Source: Streptomyces sp. R21
GTDB taxonomy: Bacteria; Actinomycetota; Actinomycetes; Streptomycetales; Streptomycetaceae
DNA length: 64,000 nt
Reading direction: 5' to 3'
Assembly (NCBI RefSeq): GCF_041051975.1
Contig: NZ_CP163435.1
Span: 6,241,001-6,305,000 of the forward strand
Shown here: positions 17,502 through 25,887 of the stretch, one piece after another
Numbering within the stretch: position 1 is the first letter of the stretch
Layout: every line of letters begins with the position of its first letter
Program-made: the position numbers and the translations under genes
Notes under the pieces: model-generated
What the model was told of the DNA's origin: nothing
The model's database searches: none
Seen by the model: the letters and a program-made list of their open reading frames with translations, nothing else

Positions 17502-17942
17502 TCAGTAGCGGTAGTAGTGCTCCGGCAACAGCGTCGCGATCCTCACCAGTACCGCCGCCAGCGCGCCCGCCCACAGCAGGACGCCGAGCCAGACGCCGTA
17601 GATCGCCGTGCGGTAGCGCTCCGGGGAGTCCAGGACCACCGGGGCGGCGGAGCCCGGGGTGCTCAGGAGGCGGACGCGGCTGCCTTCGGACAGGGTGCGG
17701 GCGTTGATCATGCCGGGGACGGCGCGCTCGTGCTCGACTCCGTCCTCGCCGGTCCAGCGCACCACCGCGTGCAGCGTGGCGTACGTCGCCTCACGGCTCG
17801 CCACGTGGCCGGTGACCGTGCCCTCCAGGCGGTGGGCGGTGTGGCGCAGGACATGTTCGGTGATCGCCTTCATGCCCTGCTGTCCGGTCAGGGCCAGGCC
17901 GGCGAGGAACGGGATCACGGTCAGAAACCAGTACGCGCTCAT
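17502..17942 (-). CDS. DUF3592-type membrane protein
   Basis: A 146-residue protein with an N-terminal hydrophobic segment (WFLTVIPFLAGLALTG), an extracytoplasmic beta-rich domain (VRWTGEDGVEHERAVPG, SRVRLLSTPGSAAPVVLDSP) and a C-terminal transmembrane helix (YGVWLGVLLWAGALAAVLVR). This TM-beta-TM layout matches DUF3592. The ATG at 17942 is preferred to a TTG two codons upstream. A second DUF3592 protein lies at 49771-50256. Function unknown. Confidence 0.75.
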   Translation of the reverse strand: MSAYWFLTVIPFLAGLALTGQQGMKAITEHVLRHTAHRLEGTVTGHVASREATYATLHAVVRWTGEDGVEHERAVPGMINARTLSEGSRVRLLSTPGSAAPVVLDSPERYRTAIYGVWLGVLLWAGALAAVLVRIATLLPEHYYRY

Positions 17943-18006
17943 GGGCAAGGAGCCTATGGGGGTGGTGAATTGAAGACGCAGGGAGAGGGTGACTTTTGCC
18001 GGGTCC

Positions 18007-19530
18007 TCACACCGTCACCCCGTCGATCTCCAGCGTCTGCACCGCTCCCGCCGCGAACGACAGCGCCACCGACTTCCCGCTCAGGTACGTGTCCGAGTGC
18101 GCGGTGTAGAGGTCCCCGCCACCTCCGGTGACCGTGTTCCAGCGGCGGACCAGGCCGCCCGTGCCGCCGGTCACCGTCGAGAAGCGGGAGAGGTCGAAGG
18201 TCAGGGTCTGGGCGGAGGTGGCGGTGTTCACGGCCACGATCACCAGGCGCTTGGCCGTCGCGTCGTACGCAGCTGCCGCGTAGCCCACGCCCGTGTCGAT
18301 GATCGTCATCCCGGGGCGGATGTGGCGGCTGAACTGGGCCATCACGTAGTACTTCGTCTGGACCGTGGTCGGCTGGAGAGTGCTCTGGTCGTACGCGATC
18401 ATCGCCCAGCCCGAGCTGGGGTCCATCACCTGCCAGTAGACCCACGCGGTGGGGTGCAGCCAGCGGAAGTCCAGGCACAGGTTGCTGGCCAGGGTCAGGC
18501 CGGTGGCGTCCTTGTCGCCGGTCTCCGAGTTCCACAGCTTCTTGCCCGCCGTGGTCACCACGTCCGTGTAGAGGAGGTCGCGGCGGCCGCCGGAGCCCTG
18601 GTAGCCGTGCACGTTGACCTGGTTGACGTACCCCTTCGTCGTGGAGCTGAAGGTGTTCCAGGTCGTGCGGGCGAGGTCGTAACTCGTCTCGTCCGAGGCG
18701 GAGATGCGGGTGCCGGTCAGGCCTCGGGTGTTCAACTCGCTTCGCAGGTAGGGGAGTACGGCTGCCTGGACGGACGCGTCCATGTGGCAGCCCTCCTGGG
18801 TGCCGGTGGCGGTCCACCAGCTGGAGGAAGGCTCGTTGAAGGCGTCGACGGTCGCGAAGTTCACGCCCCAGTTGTTCTTGGCGTACAGGGCCACGGCGGC
18901 CAGGTGGGAGGCGTGCTGGCGGTAGTTCCAGGTCTGGAGGTTGTTGCCGCCGCCCGACGCGCCGGACGGGTTGTGGTTCGCGCACATCCACCACATGGGG
19001 GAGTTGGCGAACAGCTCGCTGGTCGCGCCCCGCGCGGTCGCCTTGACGAGCATGGCGCGCTGGTTGGCGTCGGCCGTCCAGTCCCAGGCCGAGGACGTCG
19101 GGTCCTCGTTGTTCCAGTCCTGCCAGTAGCCCTCGATCTGCTTGAAGGCGGGGATGTTGGCCGAGGCGGTCATGGTCGTGCCGCCGACGCTGTTCCAGCT
19201 GCACGCGCCCAGGTTGTAGCGCGCGATGTTCAGGCCCAGGCCGGGGAGCGACTTCCCGTTGTACGTCGTCGACTTGGTGGTGAAGAAGATGTCGGCGAAG
19301 TCGTCGCGGGCGCCGAACACGTTGGCCCACCAGGCGAGCGAGGTGCCCCAGCCCTCCCATGTCCCGTACTTGGTACCGGGGTTGACCGCGATCGTCGCGT
19401 CCGCCCGTGCGGTGCCCGTGCCGAGGACACCGCCGAGGACCGCGCCGCCGGCCGCGGCCAGCAGGGCTCTGCGGCGGACGGGGGACTTCGGCTGAGCTGG
19501 GCGCTGCTGATGCTGCTCTGATGCGGTCAT
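18007..19530 (-). CDS. Secreted GH30-family endo-beta-1,6-galactanase-like glycosidase
   Basis: A 507-residue exported enzyme. A twin-arginine-type signal (SPVRRRALLAAAGGAVLGG, ending near TARA) precedes a GH30-like catalytic domain starting WEGWGTSLAWWANVFG. The candidate acid/base Glu is in VDAFNEPSSSWW and the nucleophile Glu in KLWNSETGDKD. A C-terminal beta-domain follows (LSFAAGAVQTLEIDGVTV at the end). Sequence texture matches Streptomyces GH30 beta-1,6-galactanases acting on arabinogalactan side chains; the exact substrate is inferred. The ATG at 19530 has GGAG upstream (CCGGAGATGAC), whereas the frame extends further without signal-like sequence. It is monocistronic, with about 330 bp of non-coding sequence upstream. 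Confidence 0.82.
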   Translation of the reverse strand: MTASEQHQQRPAQPKSPVRRRALLAAAGGAVLGGVLGTGTARADATIAVNPGTKYGTWEGWGTSLAWWANVFGARDDFADIFFTTKSTTYNGKSLPGLGLNIARYNLGACSWNSVGGTTMTASANIPAFKQIEGYWQDWNNEDPTSSAWDWTADANQRAMLVKATARGATSELFANSPMWWMCANHNPSGASGGGNNLQTWNYRQHASHLAAVALYAKNNWGVNFATVDAFNEPSSSWWTATGTQEGCHMDASVQAAVLPYLRSELNTRGLTGTRISASDETSYDLARTTWNTFSSTTKGYVNQVNVHGYQGSGGRRDLLYTDVVTTAGKKLWNSETGDKDATGLTLASNLCLDFRWLHPTAWVYWQVMDPSSGWAMIAYDQSTLQPTTVQTKYYVMAQFSRHIRPGMTIIDTGVGYAAAAYDATAKRLVIVAVNTATSAQTLTFDLSRFSTVTGGTGGLVRRWNTVTGGGGDLYTAHSDTYLSGKSVALSFAAGAVQTLEIDGVTV

Positions 19531-19863
19531 GTCATCTCCGGGTGCGGGGTACCGGGGGTGGATGCCTGGGGAGGGATGCGGCAAGGGGCGGTGGAAAGGG
19601 CAGGGCGTGACGGGGCATGGGGCGTCGTACGGGTGCCGTCCTCCGGAAGCATCGGGTGTGACGGGCGGGGTTGTCGAGGGTTCTGACATCCCTTTCTCTA
19701 ACCGGTGTATGAAGAGTGGGGCGTACGGATGCGAAGGGGGCGGTGTAGGGATGCGAAGTCGCCTGCGGGTTCTCACGCTTTGTGCCGCCGCTTCACGGCG
19801 GCGCAGATCACGACCGCTGTACATGGCACGAGCCGTGAGAGGCCGCTGCTAGATTCGTCCTCC
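19531..19863. other. Intergenic region upstream of the galactanase
   Basis: This is the divergent region between the GH30 gene and the small membrane protein. It is G-rich with no convincing gene on either strand. It presumably contains both promoters, but I see no clear -35/-10 pair or operator palindrome. Confidence 0.5.
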
Positions 19864-20265
19864 GTGCGATCACGTGAGTACGACCTCGACTTCCGCGACC
19901 GGGCCAGTCGGATACGCGGCTGGGGCATCGGCCTATTGGCCTTGGCGGGGCTCCTGTGGGCATGGTGTGTTCTGTTGCTCCTCACGCCCTACGAGGTCGA
20001 TGAGGAGCCCGACGACCAGTATCCCCGCCAGTGCGAATCGCGGCTGATGACCGAGCGTGGTACGGCCAACGAGGGGCTGCAGAACGGTGATTGGTGTGCG
20101 AACGAGCGCGACTGGCCTGAGGCCCTGGCCGTGCTCGGGCTGTCCGTGCCGGTGTCCGTCGTCGGCGTGGCACTCTTCACGAGCGGCAGTTTGAGCATGC
20201 GGATGAGCGCGCACGCCGAGGCCATGCGCGAACTGGACAAGATCGCCGACGCGCGGAACGCCTAG
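19864..20265 (+). CDS. Small two-TM membrane protein, hypothetical
   Basis: A 133-residue protein from GTG at 19864 (VRSREYDLDFRDR). It has a transmembrane helix GWGIGLLALAGLLWAWCVLLLL (about residues 20-41), a roughly 50-residue polar loop containing two cysteines (YPRQCESRLM and GDWCANERDW), and a second helix ALAVLGLSVPVSVVGVALF. The loop cysteines could form a disulfide outside the membrane. I do not recognise the family. The TAG stop codon is supplied by the end of the repeat element beginning at 20263. Confidence 0.65.
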   Translation: MRSREYDLDFRDRASRIRGWGIGLLALAGLLWAWCVLLLLTPYEVDEEPDDQYPRQCESRLMTERGTANEGLQNGDWCANERDWPEALAVLGLSVPVSVVGVALFTSGSLSMRMSAHAEAMRELDKIADARNA

Positions 20266-20524
20266 GGCCTGTCCGGCAGATCATGCCGGAGACGCGGGGG
20301 CTGGCACGCCCGCCCCCAAGCTCTCGGCTGCGCTCGAGCAGGGAGGGACCCCCTCCGGTGTTGTCGTCGGTCGCCGACTCCCCCACGCTCGGCTTCGCTC
20401 GCGCGGGGGGACCCCCATCGCGTCGACTCCCTCCTCCGCCTTGCAGCTGCACGCACCAACCCCCGCTCACCTGCGTTCATGCGGCGCCGCGGCTTCCCTC
20501 CGGCTTGCCGCCGGACAGGCCCTA
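20263..20524. mobile_element. MITE-like 262-bp element with 15-bp terminal inverted repeats
   Basis: TAGGGCCTGTCCGGC at 20263-20277 is exactly inverted at 20510-20524. The interior has no protein-like gene but contains hairpin-prone modules, including a CTCGG...CGCTCGAG segment and an ACGCTCGGCTTCGCTCGCGC module flanked by C- and G-runs, both familiar as Streptomyces intergenic repeats. A possible 3-bp target duplication (GCC) flanks it. The left end supplies the stop codon of the upstream gene. A non-autonomous transposable element or a compound intergenic repeat are both possible; there is no transposase. Confidence 0.6.
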
Positions 20525-20598
20525 GCCTGCACGCGCGCAGGGCTGGTGACTTGAAGAGGCGTCCCTTATCGTGCGGGCCCGGCGGAGGAGGTGTACGG

Positions 20599-21405
20599 AT
20601 GCGGGCTCCCGGGATCGTGCATCACCGCACTCGGCGGCGGCGTGCCCTTCGCCGGCGCGTGGTGTGGACCGGCGGCGAGGTCCTCGTCACCGTCGGCGTC
20701 CTCCTCATGCTCCTCGTCGTCCATCAGCTGTGGTGGACCAACCGGGAGGCCCGTCAAGGCGCCGAACGCAAGGTGCAGGCGCTGGAGAGGGAGTGGGAGC
20801 GGGGCAAGTCGGCCCGGCCGAGGGAGAGTTCCCCGGCGGTCGAGGGCGACGGCCCCGTCAGTGGCACGCCCTCCCCGGGCCGGGAGAAGCAGCGGCAGAC
20901 CAGAACCGGCGATAGCGAAGGTGCCGCCAACAACACCTCGCCGCAACCCAGTTGGTCCCAGGCCTACGCCGTCCTCCGCATCCCCCGCCTCGGCCTCCGC
21001 GTCCCCGTCGCCGAGGGAGTCAGCAAGCAGAACGTGCTCAACAAGGGGTACGTCGGTCACTACAAGGACACCCAACAGCCGGGCCGGGCAGGGAACTTCG
21101 CGCTCGCCGGGCACCGCAACACCCACGGCGAACCCTTCCGGTACCTCAACCGGCTGCGGCCCGGTGACACGGTCACCGTCGAGACGGAGGCCGCCACCTT
21201 CACGTACGTCGTCGACAGGACCCTTCCGCAGACCTCGGCGCGGGACGGGGGTGTCATCCGCAGCGTCCCGCGCAGCACCGTCCGGCCGTCGTACGGGTAC
21301 ACCGAGCCGGGGTACTACATCACGCTCACCACCTGCACCCCCGAGTACACCTCCAGGTACCGGCTGGTGGTGTGGGGGAAGCTGCGGTCGATGCGGCCTC
21401 GTTAG
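20599..21405 (+). CDS. Class E sortase
   Basis: A 268-residue membrane-anchored transpeptidase that links LAXTG surface proteins to the cell wall. A basic N terminus (RTRRRRALRRR) is followed by one transmembrane helix (VLVTVGVLLMLLVVHQLWW), a charged, Pro/Ser-rich linker of about 75 residues, then the sortase barrel: LRIPRLGLRVPV, FALAGHRNTHGEPF with the catalytic His, TLTTCTPEYTSRYRLVVWG with the catalytic Cys and downstream Arg. The ATG at 20599 follows a GGAGGAGG Shine-Dalgarno. It is single. A possible substrate with an LAGTG motif is encoded at 28964-29776. Confidence 0.88.
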   Translation: MRAPGIVHHRTRRRRALRRRVVWTGGEVLVTVGVLLMLLVVHQLWWTNREARQGAERKVQALEREWERGKSARPRESSPAVEGDGPVSGTPSPGREKQRQTRTGDSEGAANNTSPQPSWSQAYAVLRIPRLGLRVPVAEGVSKQNVLNKGYVGHYKDTQQPGRAGNFALAGHRNTHGEPFRYLNRLRPGDTVTVETEAATFTYVVDRTLPQTSARDGGVIRSVPRSTVRPSYGYTEPGYYITLTTCTPEYTSRYRLVVWGKLRSMRPR

Positions 21406-21456
21406 GCGTACGAGGGGGAAGCCCTCGGCAGGCCCCCGCGACCCGCAAGCGGGTCG

Positions 21457-22860
21457 TCAGCCCCGTTCCCGAAGCGCCACCACGCTCACCGCCGCCACCG
21501 CCGCGAGCCCCGCCGAGACCGCGATCGCGACGTCCGCGCCGTGGGCGGGGGTCCGCGTGGACGTCACCAGGGCGATGGTCAGGGCGACGCCCGCGCACGA
21601 ACCGATGTAGCGGAAGGTCTGCTGCGCGCCGGAGCCCATCGCCGCGCGGGCCGCCGGGACGGACTCGACGGCGAGGAGCGGGAGCCCGGCGTTGAGCAGG
21701 CCGCTGCCGATCCCGGAGACGACGAAGCCGGGGAGCAGCCGGGTCCAGGAACCGGCGTCGACCGCGCCGAGCATGGTCAGTACGCCGGCCGCGTGCAGGG
21801 CGAAGCCCAGGGCGAGTTGGTGGCGCGGGGAGACGCGGCCCGCGAGCCGCCGCGCCTGCAACGCGACGCCGAAGGACAGCCCGGACCAGAGCAGGAACAG
21901 CCACGCCGTGTCCATCGCGGACAGGCCCAGCGTCCGCTGGAACAGCGCGGGCAGGAAGCTGAACAGCCCGATCACCGCGAGGCCCATGAACAGCCCGCCC
22001 GCGGCGGAGGCGAGGAAGGGGCGGTGGCGGAGCAGGCCGAGGTCGATCATGGGCGTGCGGGTGCGGCGTTCCACGAGCACGAACGCTGCGGTCAGGAGGA
22101 CCGTCGCGGCGAGCAGGACGCCCACCGACGGGCGCAGCCAGCCGTCCCGGCCCAGCGTCAGCGCGGCCACCAGTGAGACCAGCGCGAGCCCGAAGGTGAG
22201 GGCTCCGGCCAGGTCGGGCCGGCCGCCGCGTGGGGCACGGGACTCGGTGAGTGCCCGGCTGCCGAGGGCGGCGACGACGAGCGCGGCGGCGCCCAGAATC
22301 CCGTACGCCGTACGCCAGTTGGGCATCGCCCCGGCGAGCAGTGGACCCACCGCGATGCCGCCGCTGACGAACGCGCCCCACACGCCGGTCGCGTGCAGTC
22401 GGCCCCGCGGGGTCGGGAAGGCGTGCACGAGCAGGCCGAGACTGCTGGCGAGGAGCGCCGCGCTCGCCGCGCCCTGCGCGATGCGGGTCAGTGTGAACAG
22501 CCAGGTCGAGGTGGCGAGCGCGCCCAGCGCTGTCGTGATGCCGAGCGCGACCGTGCCGGCGAGGAATATCCGACGGCGGCCGTAGTCGTCCGCGAGGCTG
22601 CCCGCGACCAGGAGCAGCGCGGCCAGACCCAGCGGGGTGCCGTTGAGCAGCCACGCCTGGGCGGAGACCGAGGTGTGCAGCGCGCCGGCGATGCCGGGGA
22701 GCGTGACCATCGGCGCGGTGTACGTCATCAGCGCCACGGCGGTGGCGGCGCTGGTGACGGCGAGGGTCGGGGCGGGGCGCGGGGACGGCTCCGCGAGAGG
22801 CGCCGGGTGGATGGCCGGTCCGGCGGATTGGGTGGCGGTGGTGCGGTCGAGCCCGGTCAT
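21457..22860 (-). CDS. MFS drug transporter, DHA2-like
   Basis: A 467-residue major-facilitator permease with about 12-14 hydrophobic segments. The motif-A-like loop is GSLADDYGRRRIFLAG (about residues 87-102) and the motif-C-like region is GAFVSGGIAVGPLLAG. It is likely an exporter of small toxic compounds. It is divergent from an HxlR regulator across a 128-bp interval holding two palindromic sites, so drug-responsive repression by that regulator is likely. Substrate unknown. Confidence 0.88.
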   Translation of the reverse strand: MTGLDRTTATQSAGPAIHPAPLAEPSPRPAPTLAVTSAATAVALMTYTAPMVTLPGIAGALHTSVSAQAWLLNGTPLGLAALLLVAGSLADDYGRRRIFLAGTVALGITTALGALATSTWLFTLTRIAQGAASAALLASSLGLLVHAFPTPRGRLHATGVWGAFVSGGIAVGPLLAGAMPNWRTAYGILGAAALVVAALGSRALTESRAPRGGRPDLAGALTFGLALVSLVAALTLGRDGWLRPSVGVLLAATVLLTAAFVLVERRTRTPMIDLGLLRHRPFLASAAGGLFMGLAVIGLFSFLPALFQRTLGLSAMDTAWLFLLWSGLSFGVALQARRLAGRVSPRHQLALGFALHAAGVLTMLGAVDAGSWTRLLPGFVVSGIGSGLLNAGLPLLAVESVPAARAAMGSGAQQTFRYIGSCAGVALTIALVTSTRTPAHGADVAIAVSAGLAAVAAVSVVALRERG

Positions 22861-22897
22861 GGCTGTCTCTCAAGCTCTCGGGAAGGACGGAAGGATG

Positions 22898-22914
22898 AGT
22901 TCGGTCATTGAACT
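22898..22914. promoter_or_regulatory. Palindromic operator 1 (HxlR candidate)
   Basis: AGTTCGGTCATTGAACT has inverted AGTTC/GAACT arms. A closely related palindrome lies 44 bp away (centre to centre), about four helical turns. It sits immediately before the MFS start codon. Confidence 0.65.
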
Positions 22915-22941
22915 GTGGCTGGGTACGACCGTAGCACTATA

Positions 22942-22958
22942 GGTTCGGTCACTGAACC
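22942..22958. promoter_or_regulatory. Palindromic operator 2 (HxlR candidate)
   Basis: GGTTCGGTCACTGAACC has arms GGTTC/GAACC and shares TTCGGTCA-TGAAC with operator 1. It abuts CTATAG at 22935-22940, whose reverse strand reads as a TATAGT-type -10 for the MFS gene, so binding here should block transcription. Confidence 0.65.
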
Positions 22959-22988
22959 AAGTCGTCGGAAAGTCGCTACAGTGGGGCC

Positions 22989-23522
22989 ATGGCTCTGGGC
23001 AAGGACTACGTGACGCAGGAGTGCTCGATCGCCCGGGCGCTCGAAATCGTCGGGGAGCGCTGGACGCTGCTGATCGTCCGCGACGCGCTCTACGGCGTAC
23101 GCCGCTACAACGATTTCCTCGTCCACCTCGGTATCCCTCGCGCCGTCCTCGCGGCCCGCCTCCAGGCCCTCACCACCGAAGGGATCCTCGAAAAGCGCCG
23201 GTACCAGGAGTCACCGCCGCGCGACGAGTACGTCGTCACCGACCGCGGTCTCGGACTGTGGCCGACCCTGCGGTCGCTCGGCATCTGGGGGCGCGAGCAC
23301 TACAGCGAGACCCAGCTGCGCATCTTCCGGCACGCGACCTGCGGCACGGACCGGGAGCTCGGCCCGTACGGCGAATGCCCCGCCTGCGGAACCATCGTCC
23401 CCGTCCCGGACGTCGAAATGGTGCCGGGCCCCGGACTCGACCCGGACCCGGCGAACCCGGTCGGCCGCGCCCTGCTCAAGCCGAGGCGGCTGCTTCAGCC
23501 GATCGGGACGGATCCTGTATAA
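22989..23522 (+). CDS. HxlR-family transcriptional regulator
   Basis: A 177-residue winged-helix regulator. HxlR hallmarks are C-S-I-A-R-A-L near the start (ECSIARALEIVGERWTLLIVRD), RRYNDFLVHLGIPRAVLAAR as recognition region, and the wing YQESPPRDEYVVTDRG. It carries an extra C-terminal part with CGTDRELGPYGECPACG, a possible Cys4 metal site, which is found in the longer actinobacterial HxlR proteins. It is divergent from the MFS exporter with two palindromes between them, so it is the likely local repressor. Confidence 0.9.
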   Translation: MALGKDYVTQECSIARALEIVGERWTLLIVRDALYGVRRYNDFLVHLGIPRAVLAARLQALTTEGILEKRRYQESPPRDEYVVTDRGLGLWPTLRSLGIWGREHYSETQLRIFRHATCGTDRELGPYGECPACGTIVPVPDVEMVPGPGLDPDPANPVGRALLKPRRLLQPIGTDPV

Positions 23523-23579
23523 CGGGGCAGGACAGCCGTGCGTACGTACGGCAGTACGAGCGAGCAAAGGGGGTGGCTG

Positions 23580-23897
23580 ATGATCCGGACCCGGACCTGG
23601 GCGAACATGCGCCCCGCCGCCGTGCTGCTCGTGCTGCTCCTCGAAGTCGCCGTGCTCGACACCGGCAGCCTCTCCGCCGCAGTCGCCTTCGCGGCGACCG
23701 CCGCGGCCGGCTCGGCGCTCGCCGTCTGCGCCGTCATCGCCGCGCGCTGCGCTCCCGCCGTACCGCGTACGCGCATCCGTACGGCCATCCGCGACCGCGA
23801 GCGCCGTACGGCGTTCCTGCCGCAACGCGATCCCGACGCATCGGGGCGTCCGCGCCCCCGAGCACCAGGGCGTGCCCTCCGGACGGCCGCCGCGTAG
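23580..23897 (+). CDS. DUF6412-type small membrane protein
   Basis: A 105-residue protein with two hydrophobic stretches (AVLLVLLLEVAVLD and AAVAFAATAAAGSALAVCAVIAA), then a basic tail (PRTRIRTAIRDRERRTAFLPQ, DPDASGRPRPRAPG). The tail and its place directly before a short yidC paralogue match Streptomyces DUF6412. The ATG at 23580 is preceded by AAAGGGGGTGG. It may assist membrane-protein insertion with its neighbour, inferred only from context. Confidence 0.7.
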   Translation: MIRTRTWANMRPAAVLLVLLLEVAVLDTGSLSAAVAFAATAAAGSALAVCAVIAARCAPAVPRTRIRTAIRDRERRTAFLPQRDPDASGRPRPRAPGRALRTAAA

Positions 23898-24019
23898 GGA
23901 AGGAGCCAGCGGAATCACCGCTGTAGGACTCCTGTGGAACCCCTGTAGGACCCCGCGCGGGCCGTCATGCCGACGCATCTTTCCGTCCTGGCACGACGAG
24001 ACCCCCGGAGGGCTCACCC

Positions 24020-24784
24020 ATGTCTGCTTTCATGTCCGTTTTCGCCTCGCTGGTCGAGCATCTCGCCGACCTGCTCCAGCCGCTGTTCCAGGCCTCCGCG
24101 GCGGCTGCCGCGATCGTCCTGTTCACCGCGCTCGTACGACTCCTCGTGCACCCCCTGTCCCGGGCCGCGGCGCGTGGGCAGCGGGCCCGCGCCAAGCTGC
24201 AGCCGCAGATCGCCGAGCTGCGCAAGAAGCACAAGAAGAGGCCGGAGGAGTTCCAGAAGGCGGTGATGGCGCTGCACGCGGAGGAGAAGGTGTCGCCGCT
24301 GTCCGGCTGCCTGCCGAGCCTTCTCCAGATGCCGGCCTTCTTCCTCCTCTACCACCTGTTCTCCAGCTCGCGGATCGGCGGCGAGGCCAACGCGCTGCTC
24401 GGCCACAAGCTGTTCGCGGTGCCGCTCGGCGACCGGTGGGCGGACGCCCTCGGCGACGGCGGGGTGTTCGGGGCGCCGGGGCTGGTCTACCTCGGCCTCT
24501 TCGTGATCGTCGCCGCGGTCGCGACCTTCAATTACCTGCGCACGAAGCGGATGATGGCGGCGAACCCCGTCCAGGCCGGTGCGGACGGGCAGCAGACGCC
24601 GGGGATGGGCGCGATCAACAAGTTCATGCCGTTCATGTCCTTCTTCACGCTCTTCACCGTGGCCGTGGTGCCGCTGGCCGCCGCGCTGTACGTGGTGACC
24701 AGCACGACGTGGAGCGCGGTCGAGCGGGCGGTGCTGTACCGGGACATGCCGGGGGCGGCGCCCGCCGCTGCCGCGCTCGCGTAA
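24020..24784 (+). CDS. YidC/Oxa1/Alb3-family membrane insertase, short paralogue
   Basis: A 254-residue insertase core with five predicted TM segments. Typical features are AIVLFTALVRLLVHPLSRAA, the charged coiled segment QPQIAELRKKHKKRPEEFQK, EEKVSPLSGCLPSLLQMP and a final FMSFFTLFTVAVVPLAAALY. It is shorter than the housekeeping actinobacterial YidC (over 400 aa), which normally sits near the replication origin with rnpA/jag, so this is probably a second copy. It follows the DUF6412 gene on the same strand. Confidence 0.85.
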   Translation: MSAFMSVFASLVEHLADLLQPLFQASAAAAAIVLFTALVRLLVHPLSRAAARGQRARAKLQPQIAELRKKHKKRPEEFQKAVMALHAEEKVSPLSGCLPSLLQMPAFFLLYHLFSSSRIGGEANALLGHKLFAVPLGDRWADALGDGGVFGAPGLVYLGLFVIVAAVATFNYLRTKRMMAANPVQAGADGQQTPGMGAINKFMPFMSFFTLFTVAVVPLAAALYVVTSTTWSAVERAVLYRDMPGAAPAAAALA

Positions 24785-24919
24785 CGAGCTCGGCCGCCTG
24801 GTTACGGTCCAGTCCGTGAACGGGGTATTGCGGACTGGACGCGGAGCTTGGAGGATCGACCAGTCCTCCGATGGCTGCACCCGTCGGCTGGGCTGCCGCG
24901 ATCGAGGGAGATTGTGATC

Positions 24920-25777
24920 ATGAAGCTGCTGCGAGTCGGTACGGCGGGGGCGGAGCGACCTGCGCTCGTCGACGCCGAGGGAAGCCTGCGGGATCTGTCG
25001 GGCGTCGTCCCGGACATCGACGGCGCGCTGCTCGCGGACGACGAGGCGCTCGGCCGCGTCCGGGCCGCCGCCGAGTCCGGCGAGCTGCCGGTGCTGGACG
25101 CGGCCGGACTGCGCGTCGGCCCGCCGCTCGCCCGTATCGGCAAGGTCGTGTGCATCGGCCTGAACTACCACGACCACGCCCGCGAGACCGGCGCCGAGCC
25201 GCCCGCCGAGCCGGTGATCTTCTTCAAGGCCGCGGACACGGTGGTCGGCCCGAACGACACCGTGCTCGTGCCGCGCGGCTCCACCAAGATGGACTGGGAG
25301 GTCGAGCTGGCGATCGTCATCGGGCGCACCTCCCGCTACCTCGCCTCGCACGAGGAGGCGCTCGCGCACGTCGCCGGGTACGCGGTGGCGCACGACGTCT
25401 CCGAGCGCGAGTTCCAGATCGAGCGCGGCGGCACCTGGGACAAGGGCAAGAACTGCGAGACGTTCAACCCGCTGGGGCCGTGGCTGGTGACGGCGGACGA
25501 GGTCCCGGACCCGCAGAACCTGTCCCTGAAACTCTGGGTCAACGGCGAGCTGAAGCAGGACGGCACCACCGCCGAGCAGATCTTCCCGGTGGCGGAAGTG
25601 GTGCGGTACGTAAGCCAGTTCATGACCCTGTACCCGGGTGACGTCATCAACACGGGTACGCCTGCGGGGGTCGCGATGGGACGGCCGGAGCCGAAGCCGT
25701 TCCTGCGGGCGGGGGACGTGGTCGAGCTGGAGATCGAGGGGCTGGGGCGTCAGAGGCAGGAGCTGAAGGACGCGTAG
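24920..25777 (+). CDS. Fumarylacetoacetate hydrolase (FAH) family protein
   Basis: A 285-residue FAH-superfamily enzyme. The catalytic/metal region is intact: CIGLNYHDHARE, PVIFFKAADTVVG, MDWEVELAIVIG with the metal-ligand acidic residues, and GDVINTGTPAGVAMG. These enzymes hydrolyse, hydrate or decarboxylate beta-diketo or 2-oxo acids (for example fumarylpyruvate hydrolase, ureidoglycolate lyase-like). Substrate not assignable. ATG at 24920 follows GAGGGAG. Confidence 0.88.
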   Translation: MKLLRVGTAGAERPALVDAEGSLRDLSGVVPDIDGALLADDEALGRVRAAAESGELPVLDAAGLRVGPPLARIGKVVCIGLNYHDHARETGAEPPAEPVIFFKAADTVVGPNDTVLVPRGSTKMDWEVELAIVIGRTSRYLASHEEALAHVAGYAVAHDVSEREFQIERGGTWDKGKNCETFNPLGPWLVTADEVPDPQNLSLKLWVNGELKQDGTTAEQIFPVAEVVRYVSQFMTLYPGDVINTGTPAGVAMGRPEPKPFLRAGDVVELEIEGLGRQRQELKDA

Positions 25778-25804
25778 CCGCTCCGCTGGGAGAAGCAGGC
25801 AGGA

Positions 25805-25866
25805 GCGGGGAACTGCGGGAGTCCGTCGGCCGCGGGCCGTACGTGGCTGGTCGCGCAGTTCCCCGC
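25805..25866. terminator. Bidirectional terminator-like inverted repeat
   Basis: GCGGGGAACTGCG (25805-25817) is perfectly inverted at 25854-25866, between the convergent FAH and UPF0303 genes. The CGCAGTTCCCCGCGCCCCT sequence is a very common Streptomyces intergenic motif. No T-tract follows, as is usual in this genus. Confidence 0.6.
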
Positions 25867-25887
25867 GCCCCTGACGGGCGCTCCCGA

